Shown here: positions 1-7,597 of the stretch, in pieces
How the letters are laid out: every line of letters starts with the position of its first letter
Numbering within the stretch: the stretch's first letter is position 1
NCBI RefSeq assembly: GCF_029109325.1
Contig: NZ_JAQKQJ010000015.1
Span: 44,880-108,879, forward strand
Origin: Nodosilinea sp. PGN35
Lineage (GTDB): Bacteria; Cyanobacteriota; Cyanobacteriia; Phormidesmidales; Phormidesmidaceae
Direction of reading: 5' to 3'
DNA: 64,000 nt
The notes under the pieces: model-generated
What the model saw: only the letters and a program-made list of their open reading frames with translations
What the model was told of the DNA's origin: nothing
Databases searched by the model: none
Program-made: the position numbers and the translations under genes

Positions 1-1
1 C

Positions 2-814
2 CTGGCCTCGCTGCTGGGGGAGATTCGGCAGGGGGGCGGAGAGGCGATCGCCGTCACCGCCGATGTAGCGGAATTTGAGCAGGTGGGCGCGATCGCCGAG
101 GCCGCGATCGCCAGCTTTGGCCGCATCGACACCTGGGTACAGTGCGCCGCCGCCGGCATGCTCGCGCCCTTCGACGCTATCACCATCGAGGAATTTCGCC
201 GGGTCGTAGACGTTACCCTCATGGGGCAGGTCTACGGGGCAAAGGTGGCCCTGCCCTACCTGAAACAGACGGGGCGGGGCTCATTCATCGCCATTTCGTC
301 TATGGAAGGGCGGCGGGCACTGCCCCTGCAAAGCGCTTACTCAACCGCTAAGCACGGGCTAGAGGGCTTCCTCGAAGCCCTCCGGGTCGAGCTAGAGCAC
401 GAGGGCCACGCGATCAATGTCACCAGCATTAAGCCAGCGGTGATCAACACCCCCTTTTACAACCACATGCGCACCAAAATTGGCTTTAAGCCCACGGGCA
501 TTCCCCCCTACTACGAGCCCCGGCTGGTCACCGAGGCCATTCTCTACGCCGCCGAACACCCGACTCGAGACTACATCGTGGGCGATGTGGGCCGACTGCT
601 GGACTGGTTCCAGCGACTTTCGCCAGGGTTAGTAGACTTTGCGCTGGCCCAGATTGGCTTTCAGGGTCAGCGCACCGACGACATTAAAACGTCCCACGCC
701 CCCGATGGGCTGTTTGAACCCATGGCGGGCTATGAGCAGGTCGAGGGAGATTTTAAGCATCTCACCGTACCGAGCGTGTCCGACTGGCTAGCCAAGATGA
801 TGTCAAAGCCGTGA
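2..814 (+). CDS. SDR family oxidoreductase (5' end outside window)
   Basis: Short-chain dehydrogenase/reductase that would use NAD(P)(H) on an unknown alcohol or ketone. The reading frame is open to the window edge, so the N-terminal glycine-rich nucleotide motif lies upstream. The internal GTG at 83 is not a credible start because in-frame SDR sequence precedes it. Visible are the catalytic Ser region (AISSMEG), the Tyr-x3-Lys pair (AYSTAKHG) and the following Rossmann segment (NVTSIKPAVINTPFY). The usual NNAG motif reads CAAAG here. A long C-terminal extension of about 80 residues after the core suits the larger SDR subgroup with a hydrophobic tail. It is convergent with the CO2-hydration gene and shows no sign of belonging to the carbon-concentrating cluster. 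Substrate cannot be assigned. Confidence 0.85.
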   Translation: MASLLGEIRQGGGEAIAVTADVAEFEQVGAIAEAAIASFGRIDTWVQCAAAGMLAPFDAITIEEFRRVVDVTLMGQVYGAKVALPYLKQTGRGSFIAISSMEGRRALPLQSAYSTAKHGLEGFLEALRVELEHEGHAINVTSIKPAVINTPFYNHMRTKIGFKPTGIPPYYEPRLVTEAILYAAEHPTRDYIVGDVGRLLDWFQRLSPGLVDFALAQIGFQGQRTDDIKTSHAPDGLFEPMAGYEQVEGDFKHLTVPSVSDWLAKMMSKP

Positions 815-866
815 GCGCGCCGGGCAGCCAATACTGAAGTTCGCGGCCAAACAGACAAGCCGCACT

Positions 867-2003
867 CTACAGCTGCACCACATCTAACCGCGAGGTGGCT
901 AGGCGATCCATCCACCCGGCGAGAAAGGCGTGGTTGGTGGCTCGCTCGCGGGGGTCTTGGGTATCGGCGGGGTGGGGCAGCAGCCCCTGCAGCGAGGCGC
1001 TGGTGACGCAAAACATCGACTTTTGAAAGCTCTGGCAGATCTTAACCCGCACATCGTCCAGCCCCCGCCCGCTGGATTGGTAGAACGCCGTCAGGTAGTC
1101 GGGCAGGTAGTGGCGCATATCCTGCATCAGCAGGGTGGGGGGAATGCCCGCCCCGCCAACCGGCAGAGGGTCGGCGTAGAGGGCACCGTAGTCAAAGCGG
1201 CCCTGGTCAACGGAGATTTGGTTCGCCTGAGCGTTGTAGGAGACTGTCCCCAAAAACGGCGTGCCGCGAAAGAACACCGCCTCCACGTAGGGCACCGCCA
1301 CATCCATTAGAAACGTCAGCCCGGCGGACTTGGGCAGCAACTCGTAGCTGGTGCCGTCAATCTCAACTGCGTAGGCAATGGGGTTTGCTGCCGCCGCCAC
1401 CAGCCCCGCTTTGATAAAGGCCACCACCTCCGGAATAGTCTGTACCCGGACACCGTCGTAGGCGTCGGACAGATCGATAAACAGGTCGCTCATCACCCGC
1501 CAGAACTGGCCCAGGGCGCTGTAGTAGGCCAGCTGCCGCACCTGCTCCGGCAAAAAATCGGGAAATAGACTGTCCAACACCCGAATGGGTAGGTTGGTTT
1601 TGATCTTGGCAGCAACGGCAGCCTGGCAGTGCCGCAAGAAGTCGTCGCTGTCGAGGTACTCGTCCATTTTGCCGCCGCCGTGCCAGAGCATGGTTTTCAT
1701 GCAGTATTCGGCGTACTCAAAGTTGATGCGATCGTGCCACCAGTGGCGCAGCAGCTGGGGCAGCGTCACCCTGCCGTTGAAATATTTGAAGAAGGGAAAC
1801 AGCACCAGGAACTGGTGATCGGCGATGTAGATCAGGTTTTTGGAGTAGGCGTCAAGCACTACCCCGTAGCTCTTGAGAATGCCCACCACTTCGAGCACGT
1901 TGGTTTCGGAATCGGGCAGCAGCGCCTCAGCCCCCAGCAGCTTTTGAATAAAGGGCTCTAGGGGGTGGGGGTTAGATTTGGCCAGAGGTAAGGTTTTGGT
2001 CAT
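867..2003 (-). CDS. chpX: CO2 hydration protein ChpX/CupB
   Basis: Peripheral subunit of the specialised NDH-1 complex that converts CO2 to bicarbonate at the thylakoid membrane, coupled to electron transport. At 378 residues it fits the shorter CupB/ChpX type better than CupA/ChpY (about 450). It contains the family's His-rich stretch HWWHDR (residues 87-92) and LWHGGGKMDE (106-115). The ATG overlaps the ndhD stop by 4 bases (ATGA), indicating translational coupling as the third gene of ndhF-ndhD-chpX. The same ndhF4-ndhD4-cupB order divergent from ccmK is known in Nostoc sp. PCC 7120, which supports the constitutive CupB form rather than the low-CO2-induced CupA form. The X-versus-Y assignment is inference from length and synteny; the family call is firm. 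Confidence 0.9.
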   Translation of the reverse strand: MTKTLPLAKSNPHPLEPFIQKLLGAEALLPDSETNVLEVVGILKSYGVVLDAYSKNLIYIADHQFLVLFPFFKYFNGRVTLPQLLRHWWHDRINFEYAEYCMKTMLWHGGGKMDEYLDSDDFLRHCQAAVAAKIKTNLPIRVLDSLFPDFLPEQVRQLAYYSALGQFWRVMSDLFIDLSDAYDGVRVQTIPEVVAFIKAGLVAAAANPIAYAVEIDGTSYELLPKSAGLTFLMDVAVPYVEAVFFRGTPFLGTVSYNAQANQISVDQGRFDYGALYADPLPVGGAGIPPTLLMQDMRHYLPDYLTAFYQSSGRGLDDVRVKICQSFQKSMFCVTSASLQGLLPHPADTQDPRERATNHAFLAGWMDRLATSRLDVVQL

Positions 2004-3622
2004 GGCAGGGAAATCTCAGCGCTGGGGGCGGCAACAGGAAAAACAGGAGTTGGCAGGGCTAGGGATGGGCTAACCAACCGAGTATCGGCCACAGCAGGCA
2101 GGGCCGTGGGAACGAACCGAGTTCTAGCCTGTACAAATCCCTGGTAGGGCTGGTGCAATGCCAGGGTAGTGTGCTCGCTCCAGCGAGCCAGCCAGTTGGG
2201 CTGTAGGCCGAAGGCGATAATCAGCACGGCTAGACCGAGAGCGGGGGCGCGATCGCGCCAGGTCACCGAGGGCAATTCAATGTCGAGCTGAGGCGCAGCA
2301 GTGGGCGGGGCGATCGCCAGCCGCCCAAAGAAGGCCCGGTTGACCAGCAGCAAAAAGTACACCGCCGTCAGACCTGACCCCACCATGCACAGCAGCGTCT
2401 GCACCGGAAAGATCAAAAAGCTGCCCCGAAACACCAGAAATTCAGAAATAAACCCCACCATACCGGGGATACCGGCGCTGGCCATCACCCCCAGGATCAT
2501 CATCGACCCCACAAAGGGCAGACCCCGTTCGGGGTTGAGCAGGCCGCGCAGCACCGTCAAATCGCGGGTGCCGGTGGTCTTGTACACCACCCCCACCAGC
2601 AAAAACAGCAGGGCCGAGATCAGCCCGTGGCTAATCATCTGAAACACCGTCGCCACAATGCTCACGGGCGTCGAGGCCGCCGCCGCCAGCAGCACGTAGC
2701 CCATGTGGCCAATGGAGCTGTAGGCCACCATTTTTTTCATGTCGGTTTGGGCGATCGCCGCCAGCGATCCGTAGAGCACGCTGATCACCGCCCAGGTCGC
2801 CATCCAGGGGGCCAGCGCCATCCAGGCATCGGGCAGCAGACCCAGGCCAAAGCGCACCACGCCGTAGGTGCCCAGCTTCAGCAGCACCCCCGCAAGCAGC
2901 ACCGACACTGGCGTAGACGCCTCCACGTGGGCGTCGGGCAGCCAGGTGTGGAAGGGAAACAGCGGCACCTTGATGCCAAAGCCTACCAGCAGTGCCACCA
3001 GCAGGGTACTCTGCTGGGCCAGGGGCAGGGCCGCCGCCAGGCCGCTGTCGTAGTCAAAGCTGGTGTTGCCCGACAGCCAGACCAGCCCCAAAAACGCTCC
3101 TAAAATCAGCACCCCCGACAGGGCGGTGTAGATCAAAAACTTGGTGGCCGCGTAGCCCCGCCGCGACCCACCCCAGATGGCAATCAGCAGGTACAGCGGA
3201 ATCAGCTCTAACTCGTAAAAGATAAAAAACAGCAGCAGGTTGGCCGCCAAAAAGGCCCCGGCCACGGCGCTGTTGATCACCAGCAGCAGCACATAGTAAA
3301 GCCGAGTGCGGTGCAGCGTGGGAGCACTGATGTAGATCGCCACCAGGCTCAGCAAACTATTCACCACCAGCAGCGGCAGCGACAGTCCGTCGAGGCCAAG
3401 ACGGTAGCTCAGCCCCAGGGGTTCTACCCAGGGCAGCAGTTCTTCAAACTGAAAACCCGGCGTGGCCAAATCAAAGCGCGTCGCCAGTAGAGCGACCAAG
3501 ACCAGGGTGAGGGCTAAACTCAGGCCGCTGACCAGCTTAGCGGTCTGCGCCTCTAGCTTACCGGGCCACAGAATCAGCACCAGGGCCGCCACCAGCGGAA
3601 TTAAAATCAGTGCACTCAGCAT
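2000..3622 (-). CDS. ndhD4: NAD(P)H-quinone oxidoreductase subunit 4 (NdhD4-type)
   Basis: Antiporter-like membrane subunit of NDH-1, about 540 residues with some 14 hydrophobic segments. Family signatures are visible: the Glu and Lys of the proton channel in the segment ending FFIFYELELIPLYLLIAIWG, and HTWLPDAHVEASTPVSVLLAG in the middle helices. In CO2-uptake NDH-1 complexes this subunit pairs with NdhF and the ChpX/Y protein. I start it at the ATG at 3622; a TTG two codons earlier is possible but weaker. It lies 9 bases after ndhF and overlaps chpX by 4 bases, so the three are one transcript. D4 rather than D1/D2/D3 follows from the partner chpX and the divergent ccm operon. Confidence 0.92.
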   Translation of the reverse strand: MLSALILIPLVAALVLILWPGKLEAQTAKLVSGLSLALTLVLVALLATRFDLATPGFQFEELLPWVEPLGLSYRLGLDGLSLPLLVVNSLLSLVAIYISAPTLHRTRLYYVLLLVINSAVAGAFLAANLLLFFIFYELELIPLYLLIAIWGGSRRGYAATKFLIYTALSGVLILGAFLGLVWLSGNTSFDYDSGLAAALPLAQQSTLLVALLVGFGIKVPLFPFHTWLPDAHVEASTPVSVLLAGVLLKLGTYGVVRFGLGLLPDAWMALAPWMATWAVISVLYGSLAAIAQTDMKKMVAYSSIGHMGYVLLAAAASTPVSIVATVFQMISHGLISALLFLLVGVVYKTTGTRDLTVLRGLLNPERGLPFVGSMMILGVMASAGIPGMVGFISEFLVFRGSFLIFPVQTLLCMVGSGLTAVYFLLLVNRAFFGRLAIAPPTAAPQLDIELPSVTWRDRAPALGLAVLIIAFGLQPNWLARWSEHTTLALHQPYQGFVQARTRFVPTALPAVADTRLVSPSLALPTPVFPVAAPSAEISLP

Positions 3623-3631
3623 CGCCAACCG

Positions 3632-5467
3632 TTACCAAAGCGTCCAGGTCATGAAAATTCCGAGTAGCCCCACCCCAGCAACAATGGTCAGCAGGTAGAG
3701 CTGCGACTGGCCCGAAGCGCTGTACTTCAGCCCCTCACCGCCAAACAGCGAGGCCAGACCGACCCCATTCACCAGGCCATCGACCACGTACTGGTCAAAC
3801 CAGTTGCTAAACCGGGCCAGGATCGCCACCGCCGCCACCACGGTTTTGTCGTAGAGGCGCTCGGTATAGAAGTCGTAGGCCAGCAGGTCTTGGGCAATGC
3901 GCAGGGGGCGGTTGAGCGATCGCGCCAGCGACTTGGACAGGGGCACCGTCGCGCCCACCGCGACCCCCGCCCAGCCCGAAGCCAAAATCAGGGCCACCAC
4001 CGGCAGATTGAGATACTCCCAGGGGGGCAGCAGCGCCAGCTTGCCCATGATCAGCGGCAGCAGCAGCGTGATCACCGAGAGGGTCACCATCGGCACCGCC
4101 ATGGGCCAGGGCACCTCTGGGGCGCGGCGGGTTTTAGGCTGCGCCGCCCCCAAAAACGCCAGGCGAAACACCCGCGTCAGGTTGATTGCGGTCAGAGCAT
4201 TCACCGCAATAAAGACCCCCGCCAGCAGCGGGTAGTCACCGCTGAGAAAGTCGGCCCCCATCCGCAGGCCCCAAAAACAGCCCAGGGGAAACACGCCCAC
4301 CAAACCCAGGGCTCCGGCGACGTAGGCCAGGGTGGTGGCCGGCATTTTTCGGCCCAAGCCGCCCAACTCCGTGAGGTTTTGGCAGTTGGTGGTGGTGATA
4401 ATCGCCCCCACCGCCATAAAAATAAGCGCCTTCGCCACGGCGTGGGTGAGCAGCAGGGTGAACGCTACCCCAGGCCATTCGGTACCCACCGCAATAAACA
4501 CCAGCCCCAGGTAGGCGCTGGTCGAGTAGGAAAACGTACGTTTGAGGTCAACCTGAGCCAGGGCGACGAGCGACGCGCCCACCGCAGTGACAGTACCCAC
4601 GGCCACCAGGGTGGTCAGGGCCACAGGCGACAGCACCACAATCGGCTGCAGGCGAATCAGCACGTAGGCACCGCAGGTAACCACCACCGAATTTCGCAGA
4701 ATAGAGGCCGGGTTGGGCCCTTCCATCGCCTCGTCGAGCCACAGGTGCAGCGGAAACTGGGCGCACTTACCAATCGGCCCAGCAATCAACGACAGTCCCA
4801 GCAGCGTGGCCAGTGCCGGCGACAGCCCCTCCACCTTGACCCATTCGTACAGGTCGTTGAAGTTGAGGCTGCCCGCCAGCGACGCCAGCGACACCACCCC
4901 CATCAGCAGCAGCACATCGCCAATGCGCTTAGTCAAAAAAGCATCGCGGGCAGCGGTGACCACCAGGGGTTGGGCATACCAAAAGCCCACCAGCAGATAG
5001 GTTGACAGCGTCAGCATCTCCAGCAGCGAGTAGGAGACAAACAGCGACCCGCTCAACACCAGGCCGCTCATGGCCGCCTCAAAGAATCCCATCAACCCGT
5101 AAAAACGAGCCAGGGCCCAGTCTTTCTCCATATAGCCGAGGGCAAATACCTGGGCCAGGAGGCTGAGCCCCGCAATTAGCTCCAGCACCCCTAGGTTGAG
5201 CACCGAGATGTCAAAGGCCAGGGTGAGGTGCACGTCGGCAAAGTCAAACCAGGAGAACAAAAGCTCCTGGGAGCCCTGGTTCCAGATGCCGCGAAAGGCC
5301 ATCAGCCCGTGGACAAACGCGACCAGGGTCATGGCAATGTTGAGGTAGGCCGCCGGCCGAGGGCCGGTGCGGCGAATCAATCCGGTAGACCAGGGCAGCG
5401 CCAGCAGCGCCCCGATCAGGCCGTACATCGGCAGCAGCCAGCTAGTTTCGACAAAAAATTGGGTCAT
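3632..5467 (-). CDS. ndhF4: NAD(P)H-quinone oxidoreductase subunit 5 (NdhF4-type)
   Basis: Distal proton-pumping subunit of the CO2-uptake NDH-1 complex. About 611 residues, highly hydrophobic, with the family segments FFEAAMSGLVLSGSLFVSYS and PLHLWLDEAMEGPNPASILR, and a C-terminal lateral-helix region ending in hydrophobic residues. I choose the ATG at 5467 because the product then begins MTQFFVETSWLLP, as in other NdhF proteins. In-frame ATG at 5500 and TTG at 5506 would add 11-13 residues. It is the first gene of ndhF-ndhD-chpX and is transcribed away from ccmK2 across a spacer of about 0.8 kb. Assignment as F4 is by gene neighbourhood. Confidence 0.92.
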   Translation of the reverse strand: MTQFFVETSWLLPMYGLIGALLALPWSTGLIRRTGPRPAAYLNIAMTLVAFVHGLMAFRGIWNQGSQELLFSWFDFADVHLTLAFDISVLNLGVLELIAGLSLLAQVFALGYMEKDWALARFYGLMGFFEAAMSGLVLSGSLFVSYSLLEMLTLSTYLLVGFWYAQPLVVTAARDAFLTKRIGDVLLLMGVVSLASLAGSLNFNDLYEWVKVEGLSPALATLLGLSLIAGPIGKCAQFPLHLWLDEAMEGPNPASILRNSVVVTCGAYVLIRLQPIVVLSPVALTTLVAVGTVTAVGASLVALAQVDLKRTFSYSTSAYLGLVFIAVGTEWPGVAFTLLLTHAVAKALIFMAVGAIITTTNCQNLTELGGLGRKMPATTLAYVAGALGLVGVFPLGCFWGLRMGADFLSGDYPLLAGVFIAVNALTAINLTRVFRLAFLGAAQPKTRRAPEVPWPMAVPMVTLSVITLLLPLIMGKLALLPPWEYLNLPVVALILASGWAGVAVGATVPLSKSLARSLNRPLRIAQDLLAYDFYTERLYDKTVVAAVAILARFSNWFDQYVVDGLVNGVGLASLFGGEGLKYSASGQSQLYLLTIVAGVGLLGIFMTWTLW

Positions 5468-5637
5468 CCCGATGTTCTCTGACAACACCTCAACGCTCAT
5501 CCCCAACGACGTTTTTTGGCCAGCCTACTAAAGGCTAGTTATAAGCTGCTCTCCCCGGTGGTTCTGGAGTGGCCCTGGCACCGCTGCCCCGCCCACGGCC
5601 CTGAGCGTGCCAGCCAGGCCGCTAAAAACCGTGGAAC

Positions 5638-5673
5638 CGTTGAGTTGTGGGCTGTACAGCCCACAACTCAACG
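5638..5673. repeat. perfect 36-bp palindrome in the ndhF4/ccmK spacer
   Basis: Two 18-base arms, reading CGTTGAGTTGTGGGCTGT and its exact reverse complement, meet with no spacer. As RNA either strand would fold into a 16-bp stem with a 4-base loop. No T-run follows on either side, so it is not a standard intrinsic terminator. It could be an operator, an insulator between the divergent promoters, or a mobile palindrome. Confidence 0.85.
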
Positions 5674-6133
5674 TCCCTGGTCATGCATAGCCCGACTGGG
5701 CCAACTACCAGCTTCTGACCCGCGCCAGAACAAAACTCTAAGGGCTCTTCACCTCGGCTTCTGAGCTTTTTGCTATTCTACCTGATTACCTGAGGGGGGC
5801 CGGGCTGGCGATCGCAAGTTTGGGAACTCAATTGATAGAAACTTCTAAAGTCACTGATTAGCAACCCGCCAGATGGGGCGGATTTACCCCGAGGATCAAT
5901 GGGATCCTCGGCACTGAGGCGGGCGACGGAGGTCAGCTGCCCGGAAAAACCACGCTCTGAATCCTGCCGGGGCGATCGCCCGCCCCCCGGAACCATCCCA
6001 GACCTGGCGGCTCGAACCGTGCAGGAGGGTGAGCAATCACTCTTAGCAATCTGTGGATTGATTGCGACAAAAAAAGCTTTGTGCCATAAGCTTTAATAAT
6101 ATTCAACATTAGCAACAATCATTGGGACTTATA

Positions 6134-6162
6134 TTGCAAAAGTGACTACGGACACCTATGCT
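6134..6162 (+). promoter_or_regulatory. candidate sigma-70 promoter of the ccm operon
   Basis: TTGCAA at 6134-6139 and TATGCT at 6157-6162 are separated by 17 bases, matching -35/-10 spacing. It would give a leader of about 150 bases before ccmK2. This is pattern matching only; no start-site data were available. Confidence 0.4.
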
Positions 6163-6321
6163 TAATCTGTCATCAAGAATTTTTGGCAACCTGAAGTTTC
6201 AGCTTCCCCAACGGTGACTGCCGGTTCCTCAGTTTTCGGGGTATTTTTTTGCGCCTGAACGACCCATCGGGCTCACTCGTTAAATCCAGGATTGCCTAAA
6301 TTTTACAAGGAGATTTCGACT

Positions 6322-6630
6322 ATGCCGATTGCTGTGGGAATGATTGAGACGCTGGGTTTTCCGGCTGTGGTAGAAGCCGCTGACGCGATGGTGAAAGCAG
6401 CGCGGGTTACCCTGGTGGGCTACGAAAAAATCGGTAGTGGACGGGTCACCGTGATTGTGCGGGGCGATGTATCTGAGGTACAGGCTTCGGTCTCCGCAGG
6501 CATTGAGTCTGCTAAGCGCGTCAACGGAGGCGAAGTGCTATCGACTCACATCATTGCTCGCCCCCACGAAAACCTTGAGTTTGTGCTGCCCATTCGCTAC
6601 ACCGAGGCCGTAGAGCAGTTTCGCACCTAG
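6322..6630 (+). CDS. ccmK2: carboxysome shell hexamer protein CcmK2
   Basis: Single BMC-domain protein (102 residues) forming the hexameric facets of the beta-carboxysome. It is nearly identical in my memory to cyanobacterial CcmK2 along its whole length: MIETLGFPAVVEAADAMVKA at the N-terminus, pore loop KIGSGR, and the end YTEAVEQFRT, which is the short C-terminus typical of K2. The ATG at 6322 is preceded by ACAAGGAGAT, a good ribosome-binding site; an upstream in-frame extension to 6292 is not expected in this family. It is the first gene of the ccm operon, as ccmK2 is in Synechocystis. Nucleotide similarity to ccmK1 downstream is high, making a recent-looking, possibly gene-converted pair. 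Confidence 0.96.
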   Translation: MPIAVGMIETLGFPAVVEAADAMVKAARVTLVGYEKIGSGRVTVIVRGDVSEVQASVSAGIESAKRVNGGEVLSTHIIARPHENLEFVLPIRYTEAVEQFRT

Positions 6631-6769
6631 GGTTTAGACCACCGGTTTTTTGAGACCTATTCGTTCTAAGGTTTAGAGGTCTACCTGAGCGGGGTGTCCG
6701 GCTCGGAAAGGGTCTCATTTAGCATTCGTTTGAGCTTCTGTATTCTCTGAAAGTAAGGCGTATAACAGT

Positions 6770-7108
6770 ATGGCAATTGCAGTTGGTATGGTTGAGACCT
6801 TGGGCTTTCCGGCAGTGGTAGAAGCCGCTGACGCGATGGTAAAAGCGGCTCGGGTTACCCTGGTGGGCTACGAGAAAATCGGCAGTGGCCGCGTCACCGT
6901 GATTGTGCGCGGCGACGTGTCTGAGGTGCAGGCCTCGGTGGCGGCTGGGGTGGAAAACGTGAAGCGGGTGAACGGCGGCCAGGTGCTATCGACCCACATC
7001 ATTGCTCGCCCCCACGAAAACCTTGAGTTTGTGCTGCCCATTCGCTACACCGAAGCGGTAGAGCAGTTCAGAGAGAGCGTCAGCGGCATCCGCCCCTACG
7101 GCAGATAG
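6770..7108 (+). CDS. ccmK1: carboxysome shell hexamer protein CcmK1
   Basis: Second BMC-domain shell protein, 112 residues, almost the same as CcmK2 through residue 100 but with the longer C-terminal tail RESVSGIRPYGR that marks CcmK1. The tail lies on one face of the hexamer and may affect layering or mixed hexamers. The pore motif KIGSGR is kept. It is separated from ccmK2 by 139 bases containing inverted repeats, and from ccmL by 6 bases. Differences from CcmK2 cluster around residues 55-65 (AAGVENVKRVNGGQ versus SAGIESAKRVNGGE). Confidence 0.95.
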   Translation: MAIAVGMVETLGFPAVVEAADAMVKAARVTLVGYEKIGSGRVTVIVRGDVSEVQASVAAGVENVKRVNGGQVLSTHIIARPHENLEFVLPIRYTEAVEQFRESVSGIRPYGR

Positions 7109-7114
7109 GTCGCT

Positions 7115-7417
7115 ATGCTCTTGGCCAAGGTTCGTGGCACGGTAGTTAGCACCTGCAAAGAGCCCAGCTTAAGCGGCGCTAAGTTTTTACTGGTGCAGCT
7201 GATCAGCGAAACCGGCGATCTGCTGCCCGACTACACCGTAGCTGCCGATGTGGTGGGGGCTGGCCCCGGCGAATGGGTGCTGATTACCCAGGGCAGCGGG
7301 GCGCGTCAGCACCACGGCTATGAGAATCGTCCTGTGGATGCGGCAGTGATTGCCATTGTCGATACCGTCAGTCTCGACAGCGGCAATCTCTACAACAAGC
7401 GAGATGATGTTAGCTAG
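7115..7417 (+). CDS. ccmL: carboxysome vertex pentamer protein CcmL
   Basis: EutN/CcmL-family protein of 100 residues that forms pentamers closing the icosahedral vertices. Recognisable features are the start MLLAKVRGTVVSTCKEPSL, the central AADVVGAGPGEWVLITQGSGAR and the C-terminal DAAVIAIVDTVS. It begins 6 bases after ccmK1, so the two are co-translated, and it is followed by a 180-base gap before ccmM. Nothing is missing from the fold. Confidence 0.96.
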   Translation: MLLAKVRGTVVSTCKEPSLSGAKFLLVQLISETGDLLPDYTVAADVVGAGPGEWVLITQGSGARQHHGYENRPVDAAVIAIVDTVSLDSGNLYNKRDDVS

Positions 7418-7597
7418 CTGTGTCTCAGGCTCGGGTTGGCCCGCTAAGTCAACCTCCGCTGGGCCTATGCCAGCAGAGACTACAGGCTCCCCGCAGCTGG
7501 CCCGTTTCTAGAGGCTCGCCTTTGGCCTAATCTGTTTCAGGCGCTGGGCAGCTCGGGGGTTAGTTGATCGGGGATTTTCTTGGGAGGATGTACGGCA

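Larger units (their letters stand above)
5507..6321. promoter_or_regulatory. divergent spacer between ndhF4-ndhD4-chpX and ccm operons
   Basis: About 0.8 kb without a credible gene; the open frames inside lack coding character. It must carry the start signals of both the CO2-uptake module and the carboxysome operon. It contains a perfect 36-bp palindrome near the ndhF side and, nearer ccmK2, a plausible promoter. A long leader of about 150 bases precedes ccmK2. Operator sites for CcmR/NdhR or CmpR could lie here, but I could not identify one by sequence. Confidence 0.6.

Noticed and set aside
3890..5005. Long plus-strand open frame (371 codons) across ndhF
   Set aside because: It is antisense to the clearly coding ndhF and has Gln/His/Arg-rich composition typical of a shadow frame in GC-rich DNA.
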